62,092 bases of DNA from UBA6168 sp964573725. Lineage in GTDB: Bacteria > Bacteroidota > Bacteroidia > Chitinophagales > Saprospiraceae. The notes under the pieces are model-generated. The model made no database searches and had not been told where the DNA came from. It was given only the letters and a program-made list of their open reading frames with translations. The stretch spans positions 1 through 62,092 of the forward strand of contig CAZNLJ010000028.1 in NCBI GenBank assembly GCA_964573725.1, written 5' to 3'. Shown in pieces: positions 17,957-26,299 of the stretch. The translations under genes and the position numbers were made by a program. Each line of letters opens with the position of its first letter. The first letter of the stretch is position 1.

Positions 17957-18090
17957 TCCAATAACCAAATCGAATATTTTGATTGTGTGGTTCGCAGGAT
18001 TACACGATAACGTAACCTGCTCATAACCAAAGGTTATTTACGGCACTGCCCGCCTTTTGGACAGGGCGTCCGGCGGCCTGGGCAAGGGGC
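17957..18090 (+). repeat. Dispersed structured repeat, copy R1 (short)
   Basis: Shares ordered blocks with the copies at 27585, 44331 and 44626: ATCCAAT, AATATTTTGATTG, GGTTCGCA, AACGTAACCTGC, CATAACCAAAGG and GGACAGGGCGTCCGGC. The GC-rich distal half seen in the other copies is missing or diverged here, and the element runs up against the 3' end of the futalosine hydrolase gene. Non-coding. Confidence 0.6.
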
Positions 18091-18113
18091 GACCGCTTGG
18101 GTTTGCACCCGAC

Positions 18114-18803
18114 TCAAGCGGGCAGGAAAAGCCCTAACAATTGCCCGAGCACGTCTCCCAGGGCATGGACCGCACCGGGAATATCCCAGGCGGCCCTGTT
18201 CCGTGGTTCCACATGGTTGGAGATGGCCCTGATCTCGAGAAAAGGCACCTCCGACAGCAGGCAGGACAGGAAAAACGCGGCCCCCTCCATGGTTTCCACA
18301 TCGGCCGGACAACGTTGCCGGACGGTGGCGATACTCTCCGCGGAACCATGCACCCGGTTGACCGTCAATCCGTGGACAGCCGGAAGAAAAGCGTAGGACG
18401 CGGCATCCCGGTTGTACAGAACCCCGTCCGTAAACGGCGGTTCATCCGCCCGCGCAATGCCTGCGGAAAACAAATCCACGAACCGGCCGTCCCGTTCCTC
18501 CACCCCCAAGTCCGCAAAGCGTTCACTGACCACATGAACCACTTGCCCCAGGCCTATATCCCGCCGATAGGAACCGGCGATGCCGGCATTCACCGCCAGG
18601 TCCACCGGCCTGGTCGCCAGGTAACGGCCCAACTCGAAAGCCGTCCGGGGGGAGCCGACTCCTGTGACGAGCACTTCCACGGACACATGGTCCCGGCGGA
18701 ATGCGGGCAGGGGACGGTCGGCCACCGGATCCATCCGGGCGGACAAGAACGGCAGCACAGGCGCCACTTCTGTTTCGGTGGCGGCAACAAGCAACAGGTG
18801 CAT
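18114..18803 (-). CDS. mqnB: Futalosine hydrolase
   Basis: A 229-residue nucleosidase of the PNP/UDP-phosphorylase fold. In the futalosine route to menaquinone MqnB removes the base from futalosine to give dehypoxanthine futalosine. Family features are VAATETEV at the start, LVTGVGSPRTAFELGRYL, VNAGIAGSYR, VETMEGAAFFLSC (ribose- and base-binding Glu/Met region) and AISNHVEPRNR. The ATG at 18803 (MHLLLVAATETE) matches typical N-termini; another ATG six codons upstream is possible. It is the last gene of the minus-strand run starting with the DUF1573 gene. It could in principle be another MTA/SAH-type nucleosidase, but the C-terminal pattern is that of Bacteroidota MqnB. Confidence 0.82.
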   Translation of the reverse strand: MHLLLVAATETEVAPVLPFLSARMDPVADRPLPAFRRDHVSVEVLVTGVGSPRTAFELGRYLATRPVDLAVNAGIAGSYRRDIGLGQVVHVVSERFADLGVEERDGRFVDLFSAGIARADEPPFTDGVLYNRDAASYAFLPAVHGLTVNRVHGSAESIATVRQRCPADVETMEGAAFFLSCLLSEVPFLEIRAISNHVEPRNRAAWDIPGAVHALGDVLGQLLGLFLPA

Positions 18804-18974
18804 GGTGGAGTCTGCGGACATAAGCAAGGAAAGGGTGTATGCCGGTTTGCCAGGCGGCGAGACAATGGTGCCGTAGGATGCCCGGCCATGGCGATGGCCG
18901 GGCATCCGAAGCAGGCACCCTGGAAAAGCCGACCGGACGGATCCGGGGCCCGCCGGGTACAAGACCGGGCTTTG

Positions 18975-19745
18975 TCAACCGGTTACCGGCGGCAATTCCG
19001 CCCGCTGCAGCGCTTGTTGCAAGCGCTTGGAACGACTCAGCAGGCGGAACATCCTGCGGTTCAGCCGGTCCGCCCACGCAGGCAAAGTGCCCGGTTCCCG
19101 AAGGACGTCGCAAAATAAGACAATTCTCCGGCTGCGACTACGGTTCACCGCCTCGTGCACGTAGGTGTCGTCAAAAAGAACCGCCTCCCCTTCCCGCCAG
19201 GCATACCGCTTTCCCCCCACGATCAGGTAGGGCTCCTGGTCCGTCGGGACAACTAGGCCCAGGTGATACCGCACCACCCCCTTGTAGAACCCGATATGGG
19301 GAGGAATACGTTTCCCCGGTTCCAGAATCGAGAACATCGCCGTCTTGATCTGCGGAAACTGTCGGAGCAATTCCACTGTCCGGGGTACCCTGGCCGCATT
19401 GGCCGGCACCCATCGGTCATAGGCCTTCATGATGAATGATCTCCAGGGAATGGTATCCCTGGCCGCAATGAACCGCTGGATCGGATCGATTTGATCCATG
19501 GTCGGGACCGCGTCCGCTTGTCGCAGGACTTGTTCCAACTCCCCCCGGATGACCTTCCAGTTTTCCCGGAGGAGCTCATGCCCGGGCAAATGGTCCGACA
19601 AGGATAGGAAAGGCGGGTTCCGGACAACCACCGAAAAGAGACCGGTGAACGGAAGCGTCAGCAGCGCAGGTTGGAAACGGTAGGCAAGCCAACCGAGAAA
19701 CAACATCACCGCCGAAAGCAGGAAAAACACCTTCAGGTAATGCAT
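18975..19745 (-). CDS. Aspartyl/asparaginyl beta-hydroxylase-like protein
   Basis: A 256-residue protein with one N-terminal membrane anchor (about residues 5-40) and an AspH-type double-stranded beta-helix domain. The iron-binding histidines are seen in IPPHIGFYKGVVRYHLGL and FDDTYVHEAVNRSR; Arg in the second stretch would bind 2-oxoglutarate. The family uses Fe(II) and 2-oxoglutarate, and bacterial members include lipid A and ornithine-lipid hydroxylases (LpxO/OlsC type), which also have N-terminal membrane segments. A lipid substrate is therefore a reasonable guess. It lies between the ybbR-like gene (73 bp) and mqnB (171 bp), probably in one operon. Confidence 0.78.
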   Translation of the reverse strand: MHYLKVFFLLSAVMLFLGWLAYRFQPALLTLPFTGLFSVVVRNPPFLSLSDHLPGHELLRENWKVIRGELEQVLRQADAVPTMDQIDPIQRFIAARDTIPWRSFIMKAYDRWVPANAARVPRTVELLRQFPQIKTAMFSILEPGKRIPPHIGFYKGVVRYHLGLVVPTDQEPYLIVGGKRYAWREGEAVLFDDTYVHEAVNRSRSRRIVLFCDVLREPGTLPAWADRLNRRMFRLLSRSKRLQQALQRAELPPVTG

Positions 19746-19818
19746 ATATACGAGGTTTTGGTTTACAAGACCGTAGTCCCCGTATTTAGCTCGTTTGGTT
19801 TTGAAGCGGAAGCCCGGA

Positions 19819-20778
19819 CTATTCCACCAACAGGTACTCCACCGCCATGGGATGTATCTTGGTGCCGCTCACCCAAGGGGGTAAACCCACCACTTTCAAC
19901 GGAACGGACCGCTGTGTCAGGTCCTGGGCCTGTCCTTCGAAATCCGCCACCACGCGGACAGTGGACGGCCCCAAGGCATCATACCAGGCGGTCGCCACCC
20001 GACAGGTGACCGTTACCGCCGGCGGAAAGAAGCGGATGCTGTCCGACATACCCATCGACTCGACCGGCACCGTCAGTATCTTTTCCGTGACTTGGCTGAC
20101 TTCGACCTGCAAGGTCACCGCGGTATGGGAAAAGGAAAGCAGGTCCGGTTGAGGATTCATCAGCCGCAGGGCGTCCGACCGGGACTTGCGCAATCCCGCC
20201 GCCTCATACCGGGTGGTATATGCCGCCATCAAGGTATCCAGCAAGTGCCCCGGCCCGTACACCGTTACCGTGTCCGGCAAGATGAGGACCGTATCGGCCA
20301 CGAAATCCCCGTCGAAGGATATATCGACATCCGCGACCACGGGAAGCCGTTTCGAAGCCAGGGAATCCAGGGTCAGCTCCAGGCTCCTGAATCCGACCGG
20401 ATCGATCCGGATGCCCGCACCCAACCGGACATGGCCTGCCAGCTCGGGCGGCTCCAGAATCACCGAGGGACGGGAAAGCAGGGGCACCTCCGCCGAAGGC
20501 CGGGGATACCGGATGAAGGACCCCAGCAAGGCCCACCCCGTACCCACCGCCGTCACTTCCACCATCGCCGGTGGCGGCCGGTCGAACTGCCAGCCGGGCG
20601 GTACGCTGAAATCCAGGGCGACGGAACGGGTCACCGCGTAAGGCTTTGACAACTTGGTACCCCCCCATATCAGCATCGCGAGAAAAAGGCATACCAGCCG
20701 GATCACCCATCCTTGGTCCGGATGGTCAAACAAGCGCCCACCCCACATTCCCGACATGACCGGCGGTCCTCCTTTCAT
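19819..20778 (-). CDS. YbbR-domain-like membrane-anchored protein
   Basis: A 319-residue protein with one N-terminal membrane helix (VIRLVCLFLAMLIWGGTKL, about 25-43) followed by YbbR/CdaR-like beta-domains on the outside. Short repeat signatures are DSLASKRLPVVADVDI, PDTVTVYGPGHLLDTL and VPLKVVGLPP. In Firmicutes YbbR (CdaR) regulates a di-adenylate cyclase; in Bacteroidota the ybbR gene is usually next to yajC, as here, and its role is not established. The ATG at 20778 is used; the next is seven codons downstream. The gene lies 43 bp after yajC. Confidence 0.75.
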   Translation of the reverse strand: MKGGPPVMSGMWGGRLFDHPDQGWVIRLVCLFLAMLIWGGTKLSKPYAVTRSVALDFSVPPGWQFDRPPPAMVEVTAVGTGWALLGSFIRYPRPSAEVPLLSRPSVILEPPELAGHVRLGAGIRIDPVGFRSLELTLDSLASKRLPVVADVDISFDGDFVADTVLILPDTVTVYGPGHLLDTLMAAYTTRYEAAGLRKSRSDALRLMNPQPDLLSFSHTAVTLQVEVSQVTEKILTVPVESMGMSDSIRFFPPAVTVTCRVATAWYDALGPSTVRVVADFEGQAQDLTQRSVPLKVVGLPPWVSGTKIHPMAVEYLLVE

Positions 20779-20821
20779 AGTTGGTCGATTGCAAGGGGCC
20801 GGTACAGCTGCGACCGACGGG

Positions 20822-21166
20822 TCAGCCGGCGCTTTCCTCCGCCCCTTTCTTTTTTTCCTTGCCGTACATCCCTTCCGTCATTTCCTTCGATACGGAAGCT
20901 TTGGTAATTCGAATATACGACTTCGGACCGACTTCCAAGGTGACGATTTCCCCTTCGATCTTGTTGACCCGACCCAGCATACCACTGGCCGTAACCACTT
21001 CCTGCCCTTTTTCCAGGGAATCCGAGAAACGGGTCTGCTCCTTTTGTCGCTTGGCTTGTGGCCGGATGATGAAGAGCCAGAACACCAGGATGATGGCGCC
21101 GAAAAACAGCATTTGGATCAGACCGGCGTTCCCACCGGCCTGCAGCATGACGATTGTTTGTACCAT
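20822..21166 (-). CDS. yajC: Preprotein translocase subunit YajC
   Basis: A 114-residue accessory protein of the Sec translocon (SecDF-YajC). It has one membrane helix (MLFFGAIILVFWLFIIRPQ, about 19-37) followed by the conserved QAKRQKEQTRFSDSLEKG and the small beta-domain with VVTASGMLGRV and IVTLEVG. The Ala/Gly-rich N-terminus before the helix is typical in Bacteroidota. It is the second gene of the minus-strand run, 78 bp after the DUF1573 gene. Confidence 0.92.
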   Translation of the reverse strand: MVQTIVMLQAGGNAGLIQMLFFGAIILVFWLFIIRPQAKRQKEQTRFSDSLEKGQEVVTASGMLGRVNKIEGEIVTLEVGPKSYIRITKASVSKEMTEGMYGKEKKKGAEESAG

Positions 21167-21244
21167 ATTGTTGTCTCTTGTTGATGTTGGAAAGCCTGGA
21201 TGCGCCGGGCCGGAAACATCCGATACCGTCGCATCTATACCGAT

Positions 21245-21772
21245 TCACCGGCCGGAAGCCTGTCCGTCCGGCCGCACATTGACATACCCACGCAGAAAAA
21301 CCGTAGTCAATGAAGGATAGGTATTGGCGGTGATGGTAACACTCTTTTCCTGGAATCCCTCTTTCCCGGCCGTATTGAATTCCACTTCGATCTCCCCGGT
21401 ACGACCGGGCGCAACGGCCTCCTTCGGCCAGACCGGAACCGTGCATCCACAGGTCGAGTGGGCATTGTTGATGACCAAAGGAACCTTTCCGGTATTCTCG
21501 AACCGGAATACATGCCTGACCACGGTTCCCTCCCCCACTTCGTCGAAATCGAATACCGTATCCGCAAATACCATTTTGGCGACATGCACGGTATCGATGT
21601 TCCCCTCCGCAGAGACCGGGCTCCGGACAATCTCGCTGAGTTTTCCGACGGAAGGGATTTCCGCTACCCGGCGGTCATCCCTGTCGTTCGAACAGGATCC
21701 CCACAAGAAAAGACCCGCCGCCAGACAGGCCATCGCTCCGGTTTTTCCAATCATGTCGAATTTGTTGTCCAT
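21245..21772 (-). CDS. DUF1573 lipoprotein
   Basis: A 175-residue lipoprotein. The signal MACLAAGLFLWGSC gives a lipobox cysteine near residue 23. The mature part is a DUF1573 domain (about 75-168), an Ig-like fold, with the motifs HVFRFENTGKVPLVI and STCGCTVPVWP followed by PGRTGEIEVEFNT. The domain is very common in Bacteroidota; its function is not known. The gene order DUF1573 - yajC - ybbR is conserved in the phylum, which supports the call. The ATG at 21772 lies 17 bp from a TATTTTTG element on the same strand. Confidence 0.85.
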   Translation of the reverse strand: MDNKFDMIGKTGAMACLAAGLFLWGSCSNDRDDRRVAEIPSVGKLSEIVRSPVSAEGNIDTVHVAKMVFADTVFDFDEVGEGTVVRHVFRFENTGKVPLVINNAHSTCGCTVPVWPKEAVAPGRTGEIEVEFNTAGKEGFQEKSVTITANTYPSLTTVFLRGYVNVRPDGQASGR

Positions 21773-21789
21773 ACGGATGTGTGTTCCGG

Positions 21790-21797
21790 CAAAAATA
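21790..21797 (-). promoter_or_regulatory. -7 element for the DUF1573-yajC-ybbR operon
   Basis: The plus strand CAAAAATA is TATTTTTG on the minus strand, 17 bp before the DUF1573 ATG. CAAA at 21819-21822 gives a -33 TTTG with 21-bp spacing, within the range seen in Bacteroidota. Confidence 0.55.
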
Positions 21798-22008
21798 ACG
21801 CAATGAAGGCACAATCTCCAAACACGCCGCAGGTGCCCGCTCATTTTTACCGGATTGTTCCGGTTTGACACAAAAGTGCCTTATTTTGTTATCGGAAGTT
21901 CCTGTCCGTGTCGGCATGCGCCCACCACCGCACCGCCACCGGAAGCCCGCTTCCCTTTGTCAACCACTCCCTCCGGCCCTCGACCGGAGCTGATAACCGC
22001 TTGGAAGT

Positions 22009-22530
22009 ATGAGAATTTACCTGATTGGTTTCATGGGGGTCGGCAAATCCTATCTCGGCCGGCGGCTTGCCGAAGCCCTTTCCTTTCCGTTCATTGACCT
22101 GGACGAAGACATTGCCGAAAAAGCCGGTTGCAGCATTCCCGAATTCTTCCGGACGAACGGGGAAGCCGCTTTCAGACAGTGGGAGGCCTCCTGCCTGCGT
22201 ACCACCGCAACCCGGTTGGATGCGGTGGTCGCTACCGGCGGTGGCGCCCCCTGTTTCCAGAGGAACATGGACTGGATGAACGAAAACGGCCTTACCGTCT
22301 TCCTCCACGCAACAACCCAAGTCCTCGCCGAACGCCTGCTGCCGGAATTACATCGAAGACCGCTGCTCAAGGGGCTGTCCGAACAATCCCTCCCCTTTTT
22401 TATCGAACAAAAACTGGCCGACAGAATGCCGTTCTACCAACAGGCTCATTTCCAACTGTCGGTCGCCGCCGACGGCATCCCCGCCATCTCCCAACTCGTC
22501 GCCTACCTCCGCTGTTTCCTCGGCCCCTGA
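22009..22530 (+). CDS. aroK: Shikimate kinase
   Basis: A 173-residue P-loop kinase that phosphorylates shikimate with ATP in aromatic amino acid synthesis. Walker A reads GFMGVGKSYLGRRLA (from residue 7). The shikimate-binding Asp-x-Asp is in FIDLDEDI, the Arg in FRTNGEAAFRQWE, and the GGG motif in VVATGGGAPC. The LID region with RPLL lies near 116-120. Length is normal. It is divergent from the DUF1573 operon and is followed by the AT-rich non-coding stretch, with no other aro gene nearby. Confidence 0.93.
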   Translation: MRIYLIGFMGVGKSYLGRRLAEALSFPFIDLDEDIAEKAGCSIPEFFRTNGEAAFRQWEASCLRTTATRLDAVVATGGGAPCFQRNMDWMNENGLTVFLHATTQVLAERLLPELHRRPLLKGLSEQSLPFFIEQKLADRMPFYQQAHFQLSVAADGIPAISQLVAYLRCFLGP

Positions 22531-23539
22531 GGGTCGGCCGCCTCATCCGCTCTCCTCCGCACCACTCCCCCCCGCACAAACGCTCCCTTCCCTGGTCTGT
22601 CCACTAAATAATCATTTGGCTCCTATAAAAAATTCTCCGCCCGAACAAAAAAGTTTATTTAAATTATTAAATTGATTTTTAATTACTTGCGATTTTTTTA
22701 TCGAAACCTATTGCCAACTGCCTCCTTTTTTCGCGACGGTCCGGCGAGCACGGTGAAAAATATGCATGATTATTGTAAGTTATGGAAAGGAGACGGATTA
22801 CCTCCTTACTGATACATAGGCTTACTGATAGGAAGCGCGTGGTTTGTGTCACCGCTTCGTTCTTCGATCTACTCCGGATTTCAACTTCTATTTTCAAGGC
22901 TATGACCGCGGAAAGTTCCCTGGTCATCAGAAACTGAATCGTCCGTCGTCGGACGGACGACAGGTCGGGGGAAAAGCCATCATCCCGACCATCGAATTGA
23001 AAACCCGGAAGTTGTTCGTTGCGAGTCACGTTCAAGCTGGAAAACCTGGTCCTCCCCCCAGCCCCCCCTGTGTAAAAGGTCAGGTCCAACAGTTGTGCTT
23101 ACAACTTACAACTTTCCTTTTTTGTCAAATCATTCCGCAAATTCGGCGGGGTACGCAATATGGTTCGGGCGGAACGAAGTGGTGGGATGGTTCGTAAATG
23201 TCCTTCAGGCGGACAGGAAAGGTAAGTCCTTATGCAATGCACGCCGCCGATTCGTCGTGCGTCCGTCATTTTGGCATCCGGAATCTATAATTGCAAGGAT
23301 ACCACCCGGTTTGAACCTGCAAAGCGTCGATTTCCGGTGATTCATCACAGAAAGGACCATCGCCCGAACAAACTGTCGATATCGATCCTGTCCTGCCCGC
23401 CGGTATTTCTTGCCGGAGTCCGCTTCCACATAACCATGGTAATTCCGATTGATTGGGCAAATGTCGCATGAGGATTTGTCTCCCCGATCCCCTGCCGCTT
23501 TATATTATCGTTTCAATCGATCCGCACCGGTAAGAACCA

Positions 23540-23641
23540 ATGATAACCAGTGATGCGGCTCAGGGCAAGAAAACGGAACACCGCGCCATGCCCCAAGAAA
23601 AACCACAGGAACAACCGCCCGAAGAACTACCGACCGTATGA
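23540..23641 (+). CDS. Possible small Pro/Gln/Glu-rich protein
   Basis: A 33-codon frame, ATG at 23540 to TGA at 23641. The first half is polar and basic (MITSDAAQGKKTEHRAM) and the second is PQEKPQEQPPEELPTV. Short Pro/Glu-rich proteins of unknown function are common in Bacteroidota, and a strong rightward terminator follows 36 bp later, which is the main support. No clear -7 element lies upstream (the nearest AT-rich stretch is TATATTATCG near 23500). It could be chance; the transcript may instead be a non-coding RNA. Confidence 0.3.
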   Translation: MITSDAAQGKKTEHRAMPQEKPQEQPPEELPTV

Positions 23642-23676
23642 CGGGCACAGATTTACCTTAAGCCTTTTTTCATTCC

Positions 23677-23711
23677 GGCAGGGCGATGCAAGTCGCCTTG
23701 CCCTTTTTTTT
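23677..23711 (+). terminator. Strong rho-independent terminator
   Basis: GGCAGGGCGA (23677-23686) pairs with TCGCCTTGCC (23693-23702) over 10 bp including one G-T pair, with a 6-nt loop, followed by eight T (23704-23711). Its direction is rightward, away from any large gene. Confidence 0.8.
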
Positions 23712-23761
23712 CCTGCCATTCGATGGTGGCATCGCGGGCAACCGCTTGCCAGGATATCCGG

Positions 23762-25147
23762 CTAACGCAACCTTACGATCCGGCGGATGGCCGGTGCCTC
23801 GGACCGCCCGGCATCTTCCAGCCGCTCCAACCAACGGAATCGCTCGGCCGCGGCCTCCGTGCTATCGGTAAAGATGGTCTGTGCGACCAGCGAAATCCCA
23901 TCCTTCCCGTAACCCAGGCAATCTCCGCGGACCGCCATGGTTTCCAAGCCTAGCCTCCCAAGCCGGGCCGATGCTTCCGCTGCATGGTCCGCCACCTGGA
24001 AATTACCGGCGACCAACGCGAACATCGTTTCCGAATGGCTGTAGAACCGCGTGCAGTCGTACAAGGGAAGACCGGGTGATCCGCGCTCCGGTTCCTTCCG
24101 CACCGGTACGTTCACCGAGTCTTTTTCCAACCACCAAAAGCGGTCTCCCGTCGCCGCCAACCGGCCGGCGGCCTGCATCAGGCCCACATCCTCCGGGATG
24201 GCTCCGGTTTCCGGCCCTTGCTGGCGAATACCCTCCCGGACGGACCGGAATGCCTCCTTGTCGACCCGGACGATTCCGGGATCCCGCCATTCCCGTTGGA
24301 ACACCAGGCCTGTCAGACAGATGCCCAAGGCCGTGACCAACATTTGATGGTAATAGGTCCGCCGATAACGCAATAAGGCCCCCGAATCCCGGGAAGCACC
24401 CGGCAACCTGGCCCGCAATGCCGACCACCGGGCCATGGGACGGGCGGGAAGACGTTCGTTTCCGGTCCCCTTGGGAACCAGGTCGACCTGCTTTCTTTTT
24501 CCTTTGAAAATATCCTGACGGGAAGGGGTCACCACAATCCGGGGATCCAGGTTGCCATCGATCACCACCAACCCGAATCCGTTGATGACGCACTGTTGGC
24601 GCAATTCGCGGAAATATCGGTCCCGGTCCCCCGGAAAGACGTCATGGGCAAGGGCTATCCACTGTTCGTCCGCATGGTATTTCTTAAACTGCTCCACCGC
24701 ATAAATGTACCGGTAACGGCGAAGCCGGCCGGCGACCAGGAAAAAAACGGCCAGAACGGCACAGGATACCAACAGCACCTGCCCGGTGCGTGCCAGCGCC
24801 GTCACCTGGTTCAACTCGTGAAAGCCCCAACGAAGGTTGGCCGCGGCCACCAGGCACAACACGGTGCTGGCGACCGAAATACCATCCCAGACCAACAATT
24901 CCCGCAATGGTTTGTAGCGGACCTCCTGGGCGGAAGCCTGGGAAGTGGCTTCAAAGGTAGCGGTGAACGGCCGGCCGTCCGGCTTCTTGAAAGCATAGAC
25001 ACCGTCCGCCACGATGCCGCCGACCCCTTCCAGGTCGTACCGGGCCACCACCGGCTGGTCCTCGAACCGCAACCGGAACTTATAGTGGTTCCGGAAGAAC
25101 CGAAGCGTCACTTTCTTGATGATGTCTTCCGTCAATTGCGCTGCCAT
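23762..25147 (-). CDS. Hypothetical membrane protein with SPOR-like C-terminal domain
   Basis: A 461-residue protein that I do not recognise as a named family. The N-terminal ~85 residues form a small domain (KKVTLRFFRNHYKFRLRFED, ending PLRELLVWDG). Two membrane helices (about 92-105 and 118-135) follow, then a cytoplasmic domain with QCVINGFGLVVIDGNLDPRIVVTPS, a third helix (about 268-285), and an external tail. The last 80 residues (MFALVAGNFQVADHAAEASARLGRLG and FTDSTEAAAERFRWLE, quoted in part) have the spacing of a SPOR-like peptidoglycan-binding repeat, which is an inference. It lies 51 bp downstream of folP on the same strand. Confidence 0.6.
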   Translation of the reverse strand: MAAQLTEDIIKKVTLRFFRNHYKFRLRFEDQPVVARYDLEGVGGIVADGVYAFKKPDGRPFTATFEATSQASAQEVRYKPLRELLVWDGISVASTVLCLVAAANLRWGFHELNQVTALARTGQVLLVSCAVLAVFFLVAGRLRRYRYIYAVEQFKKYHADEQWIALAHDVFPGDRDRYFRELRQQCVINGFGLVVIDGNLDPRIVVTPSRQDIFKGKRKQVDLVPKGTGNERLPARPMARWSALRARLPGASRDSGALLRYRRTYYHQMLVTALGICLTGLVFQREWRDPGIVRVDKEAFRSVREGIRQQGPETGAIPEDVGLMQAAGRLAATGDRFWWLEKDSVNVPVRKEPERGSPGLPLYDCTRFYSHSETMFALVAGNFQVADHAAEASARLGRLGLETMAVRGDCLGYGKDGISLVAQTIFTDSTEAAAERFRWLERLEDAGRSEAPAIRRIVRLR

Positions 25148-25197
25148 AAGGTAGGATAGCTACGGCCGATGACCGGACTTTTTCCACAGGTTAATGC

Positions 25198-26040
25198 TTA
25201 CGCTTCTTCCAATGCCTCCCACAACCGGATGGTCTCCACCGCCTCCCGGACGTCATGGACCCGCAGGATGCGCGCCCCCTGTTGCAAGGCAACCATGTGC
25301 AGGGCGGTGGATCCGTTCCCCGCCGCAGAGGACGGGACCCCCAACACCTTGCCGATCATGGATTTCCGGGAAAGGCCCACCAACACGGGTACCTCCAGGA
25401 CCTGCAACAGGTGCAGGTGCTTCAACAATGCGTAGTTGTGCCGGACGGTCTTGCCAAAACCGAAACCGGGATCCACCACGATGTCCTTGACGCCCAGTCG
25501 ACGCAATGCCTGCACTTCCCCGATCAGGAAATCCAACACTTCCTGTACCACATCCCCGTACTCGGGTTGCCGCTGCATGGTCTGCGGCGTCCCTTGCATG
25601 TGCATCAACACGTACGGTACGCCCCATTCCGCCAACGCGGGATACAAGGCCGGATCCATCCGACCCGCCGAGATGTCGTTCACCATGCCGGCACCCGCTT
25701 CCAATGCCGCTTTCGCCACCCTGGAACGGAAGGTATCGACGGAACAGACGGCCGATGGAAACTCGGAAGCGATACGCTCCAGCACCGGAATGATACGCCG
25801 CAATTCCTCCGCCTCGCTGACCGCCTCCGCCCCGGGCCGGCTCGACATGCCGCCGATGTCAAGGATGGCGGCCCCCTGCGACAGGTATTCCTCCGCCTGC
25901 CGCAGGATGTCGTCCAAGCTTCCGTAACGCCCCCCGTCATAAAAGGAATCCGGTGTACAGTTGAGGATGCCCATCACCACCGGTCGCGCCAAGGACAAGA
26001 GGCTGCCCTTGACATTCAATGTATAGCTTGGTTCCATCAT
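25198..26040 (-). CDS. folP: Dihydropteroate synthase
   Basis: A 280-residue TIM-barrel enzyme that joins p-aminobenzoate to hydroxymethyl-dihydropterin pyrophosphate in folate synthesis. The signatures are MGILNCTPDSFYDGG (loop 1), DIGGMSSRPGAE (loop 2), VNDISAG, VDPGFGFGKTVRHN and the SRKSMIGKVLG phosphate-binding loop. It is the target of sulfonamides. In DIGGMSSRPG methionine stands where threonine or serine is usual (GGxSTRPG), which is seen in some Bacteroidota. The start at 26040 (two adjacent ATGs) precedes the conserved core. It probably shares a transcript with the SPOR-like membrane protein. Confidence 0.92.
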   Translation of the reverse strand: MMEPSYTLNVKGSLLSLARPVVMGILNCTPDSFYDGGRYGSLDDILRQAEEYLSQGAAILDIGGMSSRPGAEAVSEAEELRRIIPVLERIASEFPSAVCSVDTFRSRVAKAALEAGAGMVNDISAGRMDPALYPALAEWGVPYVLMHMQGTPQTMQRQPEYGDVVQEVLDFLIGEVQALRRLGVKDIVVDPGFGFGKTVRHNYALLKHLHLLQVLEVPVLVGLSRKSMIGKVLGVPSSAAGNGSTALHMVALQQGARILRVHDVREAVETIRLWEALEEA

Positions 26041-26211
26041 CGGATATGATTCTTGCCCGGTACGCATTGCCCGCACCGGCCGGCCGCTCCAAAGTTACAC
26101 GAACCGGCTGTCTTTCCGGTCGATTCGGGCCAGGTATTTCCTTCCGGCCGGTGCATTCGACCGCTTCCCGGAATCTGTTGCCGAATTTCAACAATTGGAC
26201 GCTTCCCAACT

Positions 26212-26219
26212 TATCTTTG
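26212..26219 (+). promoter_or_regulatory. -7 element TATCTTTG for the DUF4230 gene
   Basis: Exact TAnnTTTG match, about 80 bp upstream of the DUF4230 ATG. A TTG lies at 26195-26197, with shorter spacing than the usual -33. Confidence 0.5.
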
Positions 26220-26299
26220 TCCGGCGACCCGGCCGCCTTGTGCCTGTATTACCCATACCGAGGCCGGCCCCGCACGCATTCCGCACCAATTCCGCCGCC

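Larger units (their letters stand above)
22531..23761. other. AT-rich intergenic region
   Basis: A 1.23-kb stretch, clearly AT-richer than the rest, with no long gene. It contains two adjacent hairpins (22939-22960 with a 9-bp stem; 22963-22990 with a 7-bp stem), a repeated CTTACTGATA (22805-22814 and 22821-22830), a possible 33-residue gene at 23540-23641 and a strong terminator at 23677-23711. The terminator shows that something is transcribed rightward into it, either the small gene or an RNA. Confidence 0.5.
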
